Of a stretch of DNA of 64,000 nt, positions 1 to 10,231 are shown one piece after another; positions within the stretch are counted from its first letter, which is position 1, and each line of letters starts with the position of its first letter. The translations under genes were made by a program, and so were the position numbers. The notes below the pieces were generated by a model. The model ran no database searches, was not told the DNA's origin, and saw nothing but the letters and a program-made list of their open reading frames with translations. Source of the stretch: Arthrobacter sp. MYb229 (GTDB taxonomy: Bacteria > Actinomycetota > Actinomycetes > Actinomycetales > Micrococcaceae); assembly GCF_002975405.1 (NCBI RefSeq), contig NZ_PCPS01000005.1, forward strand, positions 1 to 64,000, written 5' to 3'.

Positions 1-27
1 TTATATATCCACCAAATTAAAAATAAT

Positions 28-75
28 TCGGTATCAATAAACTTGGCACACTATTGAGTTCTCAAACAACAAACA
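28..75 (-). promoter_or_regulatory. rRNA operon leader (antitermination/processing element)
   Basis: Read on the minus strand this contains GTTTGAGAACTCAATAGTGT followed by GCCAAG, the conserved element found in the leader upstream of 16S rRNA in many actinobacteria (boxA-like antitermination and RNase processing region). Its orientation means the 16S gene begins beyond position 1, outside the window. No rRNA gene body is visible here. The match to the actinobacterial leader is from memory of the family, not a search. Confidence 0.8.
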
Positions 76-132
76 CTCTCGACACCACAACCACCGCAAT
101 CGGCGGCTGCTTCGCTCCGGAGCAACTTTACA

Positions 133-160
133 ACTCTAGCATGTTTCGTGAACCGGTCAA
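133..160 (-). promoter_or_regulatory. rRNA operon promoter, proximal
   Basis: On the minus strand TTGACC (155-160) and TAGAGT (133-138) are separated by 16 bp, a good sigma-70-like promoter placed about 60 bp upstream of the conserved rRNA leader element. It would drive the rRNA operon leaving the window to the left. Confidence 0.65.
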
Positions 161-250
161 AACCAGTCGAAACGCCTTGTGAAAAGCTCTTTGCCGCCGG
201 ATGAATTCTACGTGTATTCCACGTTGTTTCCGTTCCGGCAACAGAGAAAA

Positions 251-279
251 ACTATACGGGGCTTCTACGTATCGCGCAA
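251..279 (-). promoter_or_regulatory. rRNA operon promoter, distal (candidate)
   Basis: On the minus strand TTGCGC (274-279) and TATAGT (251-256) are 17 bp apart. Tandem promoters are usual for rRNA operons, and this one lies between the tyrS terminator and the proximal promoter. Confidence 0.5.
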
Positions 280-345
280 ATCGGCGAACTATCCAATAAA
301 TCGTCCCTAAACACCGGCTGACTAGTGGTTTAGTGATAAGGGTAC

Positions 346-396
346 AACAAAACCGCCAGAAAAGTGTCGTGGTTCACAGACATTTCTGGCGGTTTC
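346..396 (-). terminator. tyrS terminator
   Basis: Inverted repeat with arms ACCGCCAGAAA (352-362) and TTTCTGGCGGT (383-393), the stem extended by further pairs toward the loop. On the minus strand it is followed by TTTTGTTG. It lies just downstream of tyrS and separates it from the rRNA promoters. Confidence 0.75.
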
Positions 397-428
397 GTGT
401 TTGTCGCTGATTGAAGCTGGCTACTTAC

Positions 429-1748
429 CTAGGCCGAAAGCTCCACGACTGCCATGTTCTTCTTGCCGCGGCGCACGATGGCGTAGCGGCCATGCAGGAA
501 GTTCTCTGCGGTTAGCACCGTATCGATACCGGCGACCTTCTCGTTATTCACGTAGGCGCCACCTTCGTTCACGGTACGACGAGCCGCAGACTGGCTTTCG
601 CTCAAACCCGAAGCGTGCAGCACGTTCAGAATACCGAGCTCATCGGCTGTAACCTTCGCCGACGGCAACTCGGCGAGCACCGATTCCAGAGTTAGCAGAT
701 CGATCTCGCTCAGATCACCATTGCCGAAGACCGCCGCCGAAGCCGCGATGACCTTGTTAGTGGCCTCTTCACCGTGAACCAGCGAGGTGACAAGCCATGC
801 GAGCTCGCGCTGGGCCTGGCGTTTGAACGGACGCTCGGCGACCTCGATCGCGAGGGCCTCGATCTGCTGTCGGGTCAGGAAGGTGAAGACCTTCAAACGG
901 TTGATCACATCCGCGTCGGCGGTATTCAGCCAGAACTGGTAGAGGGTGTACGGGCTGCACATCTCCGCGTCCAGCCAGATCGCGTTTCCTTCGGACTTGC
1001 CGAACTTGGTGCCATCGGAATTGGTAATCAGCGGGGTGCCGTAGGCGTGAGCCGACTTGCCCTCAACCTTGCGGATCAGGTCGGTTCCGCTGGTGAGGTT
1101 TCCCCACTGATCCGAGCCACCGGTCTGCAGGGTGCAACCGTACTGACGGTTCAGCTCAAGGAAGTCGTAGCCCTGCAGCACCTGGTAGGAGAACTCGGTG
1201 TAGCTGATGCCCTCCTCGGAGTTCAGCCGGGCGGAAACGATTTCCTTCTTGATCATCGTGCCAACACGGAAGTACTTGCCCACGTCGCGCAGGAAGTCCA
1301 AGGCGGAGAGCTGTTGGGTCCAGTCCAGGTTGTTGACCAAGCGGACCGCGTTCTCCCCCTCGGCAGAAAGGAAGCGGGACACCTGCCCCTGCAAGCGGGT
1401 AACCCACTCGGTGACGGTTTCTCTGGTGTTCAAGGTGCGCTCGGCGGTCTGCCGCGGGTCGCCGATCAGGCCGGTGGACCCGCCGACCAGGGCCAGCGGC
1501 TTGTGCCCGGCCAACTGCAGGCGGCGCATATTCAGCAACTGCACGAGGTTGCCCAAGTGAAGGGAAGGTGCGGTCGGATCGAACCCGCAATAGTAAGTGA
1601 TGCTCTCTTCGGACAGCACGCGTTCTAGCTCGGCCTCATCGGTGGACACGTGCACCAGCCCGCGCCACTTTAGTTCCTGCCAGATATTCTCGAAGGAGGG
1701 ATCATTACTCTGTCCCGCAATGACGGGATTTTGCTTTAAGTCAGACAC
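429..1748 (-). CDS. tyrS: Tyrosine--tRNA ligase
   Basis: Class I aminoacyl-tRNA synthetase that activates tyrosine and charges tRNA-Tyr in the cytoplasm. About 439 aa, normal for the bacterial TyrS family. The HIGH-like motif appears as HLGN near residues 64-67 and the KMSKS-like loop as KFGKS near 248-252; the last 70 residues form an S4 RNA-binding domain. An in-frame GTG three codons earlier (1757) is possible. I chose GTG at 1748 because TAATGT lies 7 nt before it, the leaderless spacing seen for several other genes here, and neither start has a well-placed ribosome site. Transcription runs toward the rRNA operon, with a strong hairpin terminator between them. Confidence 0.95.
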   Translation of the reverse strand: MSDLKQNPVIAGQSNDPSFENIWQELKWRGLVHVSTDEAELERVLSEESITYYCGFDPTAPSLHLGNLVQLLNMRRLQLAGHKPLALVGGSTGLIGDPRQTAERTLNTRETVTEWVTRLQGQVSRFLSAEGENAVRLVNNLDWTQQLSALDFLRDVGKYFRVGTMIKKEIVSARLNSEEGISYTEFSYQVLQGYDFLELNRQYGCTLQTGGSDQWGNLTSGTDLIRKVEGKSAHAYGTPLITNSDGTKFGKSEGNAIWLDAEMCSPYTLYQFWLNTADADVINRLKVFTFLTRQQIEALAIEVAERPFKRQAQRELAWLVTSLVHGEEATNKVIAASAAVFGNGDLSEIDLLTLESVLAELPSAKVTADELGILNVLHASGLSESQSAARRTVNEGGAYVNNEKVAGIDTVLTAENFLHGRYAIVRRGKKNMAVVELSA

Positions 1749-1837
1749 AGTCTCCACATTAGCAAAATCCCGTCGGCCAGTCCTAGTTTGTTCCCGTTCT
1801 CACACCCGGGGATTCCGGGTTGTCTTGGGATGAACTA

Positions 1838-4096
1838 CTACTGCTCGGTGAGCCCCGCGGGCAGCGGCGCGGTGTGAATCACGTGCAAGCGCTGGGTGGT
1901 GCGGGTCATCGCGACGTACAGATCGCCCACTCCCCCGTCGACGTCCGCGATCAGCTGCGCAGGTTCCACGATGATCACCCCGTCGAATTCCAATCCCTTG
2001 GATTCGCGTGCGGTAATCACCACGATGTCCTGGACCATTCCGCCGGATCCGGTGCCAACACGCTCGCCGTAGACCTTGGTGACCGCAGCGCGCGCGGCGG
2101 CCAGCAATTCCTGCGGGACGATGATCGCCTGCAGGCCGCCGGCCGCGTAGTCCAGCTCTTCGGGAAGCTGCGTGATGAGTTGCTCGATCAGCCGGCCCTG
2201 CGGCGCATAGGTGAGCACCGGCGGCCAGTCTCCTTCGCGCACCGCGCGCGGCGTGGTGATGCGCAGCCCCGCGGCTTGGGCCACGCGAACTGCCGCATCG
2301 GCGATCTGCGCCGGGGTGCGGTAGTTGACCGTAAGCTCTTCGAGGTTGTAGCGCTTGCCCAGGAAGGGTTCCAGTGCCTGCGCCCAGCTATTGGCGCCCG
2401 AGGCGGCGGAGGTCTGCGCGATATCCCCGACGATGGTGAAGGACTTCATCGGGCAGCGGCGAACCAGCAGGCGCCACTGCATCGGCGAAAGTTCCTGCGC
2501 CTCATCGACCACGATATGCCCGTAGGCCCAGGTGCGATCGGCCACCGCACGTTCCGCAGCACTCTGCGAGGCGGCGGTTTCCTGGTTGACCGCGGCGACC
2601 TGCTCCGCGGTGACCACCCCGTCGATCCCCGCGTTGGCGAGCATCGTGTCCATGTTATTCAGCGCCATTTTCGCGTTTTCCACATCCCGCTCGTACTGCG
2701 AGTTATCGGGAGCGTCCTGCGGGTTGACGAACTCGCCGAGCAATTCGGCGGCCTCGTCGAGCAGCGGCACATCGGCCTCTGTGAAGGCCGAGCCCGCCGG
2801 GCGGAACAGCGCGTCGCGGTCGGACTGCGACAAGCGCGGGGCGGCCGCCTCCAGCAGGTGCGGCTTGGCGTAGAGCTCTTCGAGCAGGCCCTGCGGGCTC
2901 AGCGGCATCCAGCACAGGTTGATTGCCACGCGCACATCCCAGGATTCGCGGACTTCCTGGGGCAGGTAGGAGCGGTCCGCGGCGCTGGGCTGCCCCGCAG
3001 ATTCCTCCAGTTTGCGCAGCAGCTGCTCGGCCAGGTCCCCGACGATCACCTTGGTGAAGGTTTCGCGGGCCTCGTTATAGGGCTTGTGGCTGTGCCGGGC
3101 GCGTTCGCGGGCGTTGCGCACCATGCCCCGGGTCAGCGTCAGCCGGGTGCCTTCGACCACCACCGTGCGGTCCTCGGCGAGCAGCCGCTGGCGGTTGCGC
3201 ACCGCGGCGGCGATCACCTTGGCCATCGACAGCCGGCCCTTGACCTTCGCCACGGTCCGGTTGGTTTCCGGGCCGGCCGCCACTCCGTGGTACAGCTCGC
3301 CCACCGAGGACATGACCACACCGGTTTCACCCAGCGACGGGAGCACTCGTTCGATATAGCGCATGAAGGAGTTGGACGGGCCGACGATCAGCACGCCGGC
3401 ATTCTTCAGCCGTTCCCGGTATTCGTAGAGCAGGAAGGCCGCGCGGTGCAGCGCAACGGCGGTTTTGCCGGTGCCCGGTCCGCCCTGCACGACCACGGCG
3501 CCGGGTAGTTCCGCACGGATGATCGCATCCTGCTCTGCCTGGATGGTGCCGACGATATCGCCCATCCGGCCGGTGCGCTTTTCGCGCAGCGCGGCCATCA
3601 AGGCACCTTCACCGTGGTGGGTGTGGCCCTCGTCGAGCCAGGTTTCATCGAGCACGTCGTCTTCGATCCCCGCCACCGTACGGCCCTTGAGCATCAGGTG
3701 GCGGCGGCGCCGCACGCCGCGCGGGTTCAACGCGGTGGCCTGGTAGAACGGGGCGGCTTCGGAGGCGCGCCAGTCGATCATCAGCCGATTGAGCTCCTCG
3801 TCGGACAGCCCGATGCGGCCGATATAGCGCGGTTCGATGCCCTCGCCGTGGTCGGCCATGTCCAGCCGGCCGAAGACCAAGCGATCCTGCACCGCGTCCA
3901 ACTGGGCGATGCGGTCCTCGTAGAGGCTGGCGAATGAATCGCGTTCGGATTGGTTCTGGAAGGTACCCACCGCACCGGTGGCGCGAGTGCGCGCAAGCTG
4001 CTCCACCTTTTCCGCGCGCAACTCATCGAGCCTGTCATACAGGCGTGCGACGTACTGGCTTTCAGCGAGCAGATCCCGCTCGATCGTACCGGTCAA
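1838..4096 (-). CDS. HelD/HelR-type UvrD-like ATPase (RNA polymerase recycling)
   Basis: A 752-aa superfamily 1 ATPase related to actinobacterial HelD/HelR, which bind stalled RNA polymerase, open its channels, release nucleic acid and in some species give rifampicin tolerance. The first 110 residues look like the coiled-coil arm that enters the secondary channel. Walker A is GGPGTGKT (205-212) and the DEAQ Walker B is at 531-534. The stretch between them (about 440-525), rich in acidic residues, A and Q, sits where HelR has its primary-channel loop. The start is TTG at 4096, preceded by GAGGGG at good spacing. It stands alone next to tyrS and close to the rRNA promoters. I saw no rifampicin-associated palindrome upstream, so an antibiotic role is unproven. 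Confidence 0.85.
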   Translation of the reverse strand: MTGTIERDLLAESQYVARLYDRLDELRAEKVEQLARTRATGAVGTFQNQSERDSFASLYEDRIAQLDAVQDRLVFGRLDMADHGEGIEPRYIGRIGLSDEELNRLMIDWRASEAAPFYQATALNPRGVRRRRHLMLKGRTVAGIEDDVLDETWLDEGHTHHGEGALMAALREKRTGRMGDIVGTIQAEQDAIIRAELPGAVVVQGGPGTGKTAVALHRAAFLLYEYRERLKNAGVLIVGPSNSFMRYIERVLPSLGETGVVMSSVGELYHGVAAGPETNRTVAKVKGRLSMAKVIAAAVRNRQRLLAEDRTVVVEGTRLTLTRGMVRNARERARHSHKPYNEARETFTKVIVGDLAEQLLRKLEESAGQPSAADRSYLPQEVRESWDVRVAINLCWMPLSPQGLLEELYAKPHLLEAAAPRLSQSDRDALFRPAGSAFTEADVPLLDEAAELLGEFVNPQDAPDNSQYERDVENAKMALNNMDTMLANAGIDGVVTAEQVAAVNQETAASQSAAERAVADRTWAYGHIVVDEAQELSPMQWRLLVRRCPMKSFTIVGDIAQTSAASGANSWAQALEPFLGKRYNLEELTVNYRTPAQIADAAVRVAQAAGLRITTPRAVREGDWPPVLTYAPQGRLIEQLITQLPEELDYAAGGLQAIIVPQELLAAARAAVTKVYGERVGTGSGGMVQDIVVITARESKGLEFDGVIIVEPAQLIADVDGGVGDLYVAMTRTTQRLHVIHTAPLPAGLTEQ

Positions 4097-4216
4097 TCTT
4101 GGTTCCCCTCGCGCTAACTTACAGGACAGACAATCTTACGCGCGTAGCGACCCTACGGGTTAATCCCGCGAAGCCACCACGTCATCTTCGCGCCGCACCA
4201 CGCCGTGGCGCGTCGG

Positions 4217-4750
4217 TTAAACCGTTTGCAGCGACAGCACCCGGTGCCCGTCCAGGTTCTTGCGTCCGCCCAAGGCTTCAAGTTCCAAGATCACCCCGAC
4301 GCCGGCGACGATGCCTCCGGCGCGTTCGATCAGCCGCACCGAGGAGCCCACCGTCCCGCCGGTGGCGAGCACATCGTCGAGCACCAGCACCCGGGTGCCG
4401 GGGGCGATCTCATCCTTGTGCAACTCCAGCGCGGCGCTGCCGTATTCCAGGGTGTAGTCATCGCGGTAGACCTCGCGCGGCAGCTTTCCGGCCTTGCGGA
4501 TGGTCAGCATCCCGGTCCCCGAGGCGTAGGCCGCGGCCGCGGCGAGCACGAAGCCGCGCGCTTCCAGCCCGGCGACGATGTCGAAGGTCCCGGCGAAGGG
4601 CGCGATCAACTCGTCGACCAGGCGGCGCAAGCCCACAGGATCGGCAAACACCGGGGTGAGGTCCTTAAAGGAGATACCGGGCTGCGGGTAGTCGGGGACC
4701 ACCGCGCACAGTCGATCCAGCAGTTCGCAAATGCTCTCGTTATTAGTCAC
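4217..4750 (-). CDS. apt: Adenine phosphoribosyltransferase
   Basis: Purine salvage enzyme that makes AMP from adenine and PRPP. The 177-aa protein has the type I PRTase PRPP-binding signature VLVLDDVLATGGT near residues 121-133, and the N-terminal YPQPGISFKDLTP stretch usual in Apt. The frame stays open further upstream, but homology begins at GTG 4750, and a TAAAAT hexamer lies 7 nt before that codon with no Shine-Dalgarno, suggesting a leaderless mRNA. In many actinobacteria apt lies beside relA; here the neighbours are a HelD-type ATPase and an isomerase-like gene, all on the minus strand. Confidence 0.92.
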   Translation of the reverse strand: MTNNESICELLDRLCAVVPDYPQPGISFKDLTPVFADPVGLRRLVDELIAPFAGTFDIVAGLEARGFVLAAAAAYASGTGMLTIRKAGKLPREVYRDDYTLEYGSAALELHKDEIAPGTRVLVLDDVLATGGTVGSSVRLIERAGGIVAGVGVILELEALGGRKNLDGHRVLSLQTV

Positions 4751-4757
4751 GCGTAAT

Positions 4758-4763
4758 ATTTTA
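4758..4763 (-). promoter_or_regulatory. -10 element of apt (leaderless geometry)
   Basis: TAAAAT on the minus strand, ending 7 nt before the GTG start of apt. No convincing -35 was seen. The spacing places the expected transcription start on the start codon. Confidence 0.5.
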
Positions 4764-4899
4764 GTGCGTGCGTGACCCCGCTGGGTACCTGGACGATTGT
4801 GCCATCGGCGGAACGGAGGCACCCGGGCTCGCTGCTGCTGCGCCGCCCGGTCGCCCATTGCCTAGCGCGGCAGCGGTCCGGGCGCGGAATCGCGCGGAA

Positions 4900-5640
4900 T
4901 CAGCGCTGCATCAGGGTATCGCTCGGCCAAGGCAGCAGTGTGGGGAATTCGGCCGAATCGGCGGCCTTGGTGGCGCGTACCACCCCGCTGACCGGGCGGC
5001 CGGCGAACCAGGCGGCCAGATCGTAGTCGGTTCCCTCCAATACCCAGGACCGCTGGCCGTTGCCGAGCACCTGGCGCTGCCGTCCATGGGGTTGCACCAC
5101 GACGCGGTCACCTGCCCGCACCCGGGCGGCCAGCGCGCGCAGCAGGTGATCGGAAAACTCTTGCGGCCAGCTGGCGGCCGGGCGCACGAATTCGTCCAGA
5201 TCGGTGGCGTGTATCAGCATTTCGCGCCACACCGCATAGACCATGTCCGCGACCTGCGCCGCGGGCCGATAGCCCACCGGCTGCTCCCATTTGGCTTCGC
5301 AACCGGCCAGCACCACGCGCAGCTGCGCGAGGGATTCGGCCACCAGTTCGCGCAGCTTTTCCGGTCGCAGCAACGCGACCATATTGATCGCTTCGATCCG
5401 CCCGACCTGTCCCCCGTCGTACATCGGCGGCAAGTGCGCGGCCCCGGCGTTCTCGAATTGCCGCCGGGCAGCCTGCGCCAGCGAATGCAGGTGCGCGACT
5501 AGTTGCGCGGTGCTCCAACCGGGCAGCGAGCTGGGCTTGGCGTAGGCCTCGTCGGGCAACTTCGCCAGCTGCGTGGCCAGTTCGTCTAAGGCGGTGGTGA
5601 CCTGCTCAAGGAGTTGTTCCGGCGGAAGTTCAGATGTCAT
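4900..5640 (-). CDS. Maleylpyruvate isomerase-family, mycothiol-dependent enzyme
   Basis: A 246-aa protein of the DinB-like four-helix fold used by mycothiol-dependent maleylpyruvate isomerases. The N-terminal half carries LPGWSTAQLVAHLHSL, the usual metal-site helix with histidines, and a later LIHATDLDEF segment supplies the expected third metal-binding histidine region. Known members use mycothiol, the actinobacterial thiol, as cofactor; the substrate here cannot be read from sequence, as many family members are uncharacterised. Start chosen at ATG 5640, because TAGAGT lies exactly 7 nt upstream and no ribosome site is present; an in-frame GTG at 5649 overlaps that hexamer and is less likely. 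Confidence 0.7.
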   Translation of the reverse strand: MTSELPPEQLLEQVTTALDELATQLAKLPDEAYAKPSSLPGWSTAQLVAHLHSLAQAARRQFENAGAAHLPPMYDGGQVGRIEAINMVALLRPEKLRELVAESLAQLRVVLAGCEAKWEQPVGYRPAAQVADMVYAVWREMLIHATDLDEFVRPAASWPQEFSDHLLRALAARVRAGDRVVVQPHGRQRQVLGNGQRSWVLEGTDYDLAAWFAGRPVSGVVRATKAADSAEFPTLLPWPSDTLMQR

Positions 5641-5647
5641 GGCACAC

Positions 5648-5653
5648 ACTCTA
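5648..5653 (-). promoter_or_regulatory. -10 element of the isomerase-like gene (leaderless geometry)
   Basis: TAGAGT on the minus strand, 7 nt before the ATG at 5640. It matches the TAGAGT used by the rRNA promoter in this window. Confidence 0.5.
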
Positions 5654-5701
5654 GCGCGCGGGCGTATGCGCGCAGAAGTAGCCAGCTCGTTAATTGCCTA
5701 C

Positions 5702-5745
5702 GGCGGCGCAATAGCTTCGCGGCATTTCGAAGCTATTGCGCCGCC
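5702..5745 (-). terminator. Probable argH terminator (18-bp perfect inverted repeat)
   Basis: GGCGGCGCAATAGCTTCG (5702-5719) pairs perfectly with 5728-5745 around an 8-nt loop, 27 bp beyond the argH stop codon. There is no clear U-tract on either strand, so it may act as an RNA-stabilising hairpin as well as, or rather than, an intrinsic terminator. Confidence 0.6.
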
Positions 5746-5771
5746 ATCGGTTGCGGAACGAAGGTTTGTGC

Positions 5772-7536
<1,765 letters not shown>

Positions 7537-8088
7537 ATGGAAATCCAGTTATACCGCGGTGATATCACCACGTTGAACGTTGATGCCATCGTGAACGCAG
7601 CCAACCCCTCATTGTTGGGCGGCGGCGGCGTTGACGGAGCTATTCATGCGGCAGCCGGCCCCGGCCTGCTCGCCGCCTGCCGCGAAGTGCGCACGGCCCG
7701 GTACCCCGATGGGATCCCTTCCGGTATTGCCGTAGCAACGAAGGCGGGGAACCTTTCGGCGAAGTGGGTTATTCACACCGCGGCGCCGAACCTGGCACTG
7801 ATCAAGCCAAACCCGAAAATACTGGCCGATTGCTTCAGCAATTCGCTCTATCTAGCCGCGCGCCATGAGGCGCACTCGATCGCATTCCCGGCTTTGGGCG
7901 CGGGTGCGTTCGGCTGGCCGCCAGCGCAGGTCGCACAGATTGGCTTCGAAACGATCAGCGCCTGGATCGAGACGAATAAGCATATTTCGCCGATCCATCG
8001 AGTCGTGATGGTGTCACATACCGACGAGGTTCAAGAAGCCTTCGAGCAGGCATTCAACATGTCCTCCGTGGACCAGCTCGCAGCCTAA
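7537..8088 (+). CDS. Macrodomain protein (ADP-ribose / O-acetyl-ADP-ribose binding)
   Basis: A single 183-aa macrodomain of MacroD type. Family members bind ADP-ribose and often remove ADP-ribosyl from proteins, or deacetylate O-acetyl-ADP-ribose. Visible hallmarks are DAIVNAANPSLLGGGGVDGAIH (residues 18-39, the ADP-ribose site with catalytic Asn and Asp-type positions) and the later ALGAGAFGWP loop that wraps the diphosphate. GGAGGA 7 nt before ATG 7537 fixes the start; the frame is open 22 codons further upstream without support. It lies alone on the plus strand between two minus-strand genes, with no toxin or sirtuin partner beside it. Confidence 0.88.
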   Translation: MEIQLYRGDITTLNVDAIVNAANPSLLGGGGVDGAIHAAAGPGLLAACREVRTARYPDGIPSGIAVATKAGNLSAKWVIHTAAPNLALIKPNPKILADCFSNSLYLAARHEAHSIAFPALGAGAFGWPPAQVAQIGFETISAWIETNKHISPIHRVVMVSHTDEVQEAFEQAFNMSSVDQLAA

Positions 8089-8116
8089 ACGCTCCGATAC
8101 CCCGGTGTCAGACACC

Positions 8117-8160
8117 AAGAACTGCCCGTCATGGCATAGCGCCTGACGGGCAGTTCTTCT
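8117..8160. terminator. Bidirectional terminator
   Basis: AAGAACTGCCCGTCA (8117-8131) and TGACGGGCAGTTCTT (8144-8158) form a perfect 15-bp stem between the convergent macrodomain and DUF222/HNH genes. Both arms end in A/T-rich bases but U-tracts are short. Confidence 0.7.
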
Positions 8161-8171
8161 CTGGGCCGCGG

Positions 8172-10121
8172 TCAAGCAGCCGGGTGGGCACTATCGCCCG
8201 GGGCTTGCCGGTTGTGCCGCGTTTCCGGATGCTGGTTCATCACGGACGGATGATCGGCGACGGATGGAATTCCGGGGCCCTGCGCAGAGCCATGTCCGGT
8301 GGCATCGAAGGTTTGGAAGTACTGGTTGCGTCTCGGCCTTCGATCTGGATCGAGGTGTTCGGGCAAGAGCACGTGCGGCAGCCCGTCGATGCTCACGATC
8401 TTGAGGTACCCCAGGTGCACCGCGACATGATGGGCCGGGCATAAGGGGCAGCAATTGGACAGGCTGGTTTGGCCTCCGTGTTCCCAGTACCGGATGTGGT
8501 GGTAATCCAGCAGCGCCGGATCCATGGTGCAACCGGGCACGATGCAGCCGCCGTCGCGTGCCCGCGCCGCCCGTTTGATCGATTTGGGAAACAACCTCTG
8601 GGATCGTCCGACATCGAGCACCTGCCCCGCCGCATTGAAAACCATGGGGATGATCTCTGCGTCGCACAATAATTTGCGCAGCTCCTCCGGTTCCAGCTCG
8701 ATCCCGTGGGCGGTGCGGGCGGTACCGCTGGCCAGCTCGCGCAGGTCGCGTAGCGCCAGGTACACGATCAGCTCCGGGGTCACGATTTTTCCCTCGCCGC
8801 CTTCACCGCCATGGGGTTGGTTTCGCAAGATGCCCAGCAGGGCATTCAGCCGGCGTCGCGGCACGCTGCACAGCGGATCCAGGTCCGCCTGCGCGGCCAG
8901 GTCAGCGGCGGAGGCCGGAAGAGGTTCGATTCCAGCCGGGACCGGCGGTGGGTTGCTGCGCCGCGTCCGGGAAGAAGGTGCTGGCATTGCGGAGTTTTCC
9001 TTGCCCTGCGGCGCTCCTTCAGCCTCGCTGCTAAGGTCGGGCGCCGCTTCCTCCGCGGCCGCGGGTTCCGGGATCTGCTCGGGGTCGGGATCGGCAGCCC
9101 ACCGCGGAGGCGGGCTGCCGCTGCTCCACTGTTGATCCAGTTTTTCTCGACAGGCCGGCAGCCGCTCCTCGGGCTTTGCGGCGGTTGGCTGCATGTCCGG
9201 GGCATCTGCCGGCCGTTTGGGTACCGCCGCGGTCAAGCGGGCCGCCGCCCCGGCGGCCGTACGCTTGTTGTCGGCCTGGGCGATCAGCGATTCGAAGAGC
9301 TCGGCGTCGAGCCCCTCCACTCGGATGAGGTACTCGTGCACTCCCTGCTTGACCGGGCGGGGGAAAACCCCGAGTTCCGGGCGGGGCTGCACGGCATGCG
9401 TCAGCTTGTATCGGGCCATCAGGGCAGAGATTTTCTTCCGGCTGGTGGCTCGATCGTGTTCCTTCAGCAGCCGGTTGGCGTGCGCCTCGAGGGTTTGGCC
9501 GTCCTCTGCCGTGGCGCTGGCGGTGGTGGGCAGCCCATCGAAGGTGGTGTCCTCGGGCTCCAGCTTGTCCAGCGCCCTGGCCTGGGCGAGCACCGCGCGC
9601 GGATCAAGCTGCTTGTGCTCGGCGAAGGTGCGGGCCAGTTGCGTAAACCGCGGGGCGCAGCCGGTGCCAGCGATGCTGCGCCGGGCATGGATCAGGTGCG
9701 CGTCGGCGATGCGGCGGCTGGCCTCCTGATAGTCCAGCCCGAGCCACTTGCCCAAAAAATCCGCGGCATCCCGGTAGCAGGTGCGCCCCGGAGCCAGCCG
9801 CGCGGCGGCGCTGAAATCGGTGGAGCCGGCACGCAGCGCGTCGAATTCCTCCAGTGCCAGGGCATGGCTGGCGGTAATTTCCACGGCGCTGGCCGCACGC
9901 GGCAGCTCGCGGTAGACCTCGCGGTTCAACCGCTCGAGATGCTCGGCGAAGGCGGCCGCCATCCGCGGATCATCGACGGCGGCGGCTTGCTCGGCAAGGA
10001 CCCCGAACAGCGTGCGGCACGCGTCTTGCGCGGCGATGAGCTGTTCGATACTCAGCGCCGGCGCGGTAACGAGCTGGCCGGCCAGCTCGCTTAGCGTCAG
10101 GGGCAGTTGTTCGGGGTCCAT
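8172..10121 (-). CDS. DUF222 / HNH endonuclease-signature protein (copy 1)
   Basis: A 649-aa protein of a family expanded in actinobacteria: an N-terminal alpha-helical DUF222 region (residues about 20-330), a low-complexity A/P/E-rich linker (about 330-410), and a C-terminal HNH nuclease motif with CIVPGC, LDYHHIRYWEHGG, and CPLCPAHHVAVH zinc and catalytic elements near 545-600. The biochemical role is unknown; members are often linked to mobile DNA or called HNH endonucleases only by motif. A second copy with the same plan is at 48549-50195. It interrupts the arginine cluster between argR and argH. ATG 10121 is the first start with DUF222 homology. Confidence 0.82.
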   Translation of the reverse strand: MDPEQLPLTLSELAGQLVTAPALSIEQLIAAQDACRTLFGVLAEQAAAVDDPRMAAAFAEHLERLNREVYRELPRAASAVEITASHALALEEFDALRAGSTDFSAAARLAPGRTCYRDAADFLGKWLGLDYQEASRRIADAHLIHARRSIAGTGCAPRFTQLARTFAEHKQLDPRAVLAQARALDKLEPEDTTFDGLPTTASATAEDGQTLEAHANRLLKEHDRATSRKKISALMARYKLTHAVQPRPELGVFPRPVKQGVHEYLIRVEGLDAELFESLIAQADNKRTAAGAAARLTAAVPKRPADAPDMQPTAAKPEERLPACREKLDQQWSSGSPPPRWAADPDPEQIPEPAAAEEAAPDLSSEAEGAPQGKENSAMPAPSSRTRRSNPPPVPAGIEPLPASAADLAAQADLDPLCSVPRRRLNALLGILRNQPHGGEGGEGKIVTPELIVYLALRDLRELASGTARTAHGIELEPEELRKLLCDAEIIPMVFNAAGQVLDVGRSQRLFPKSIKRAARARDGGCIVPGCTMDPALLDYHHIRYWEHGGQTSLSNCCPLCPAHHVAVHLGYLKIVSIDGLPHVLLPEHLDPDRRPRRNQYFQTFDATGHGSAQGPGIPSVADHPSVMNQHPETRHNRQAPGDSAHPAA

Positions 10122-10231
10122 GCACCGATGATGCCCCGGGGCGGGCGCGGGTTAAACGGCACCGCCACCGGGTGTGGATAACATCCGGTGGCGGGTCGAT
10201 CGTGCGTGGAGATCGTGCGCGGGCGAGCCGG

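Noticed and set aside
1820-3508. Long plus-strand open frame opposite the HelD/HelR gene
   Set aside because: It mirrors the codon pattern of the real minus-strand gene, has no family features, and consists of H/R/G/D-rich low-complexity sequence typical of antisense frames in high-GC DNA.
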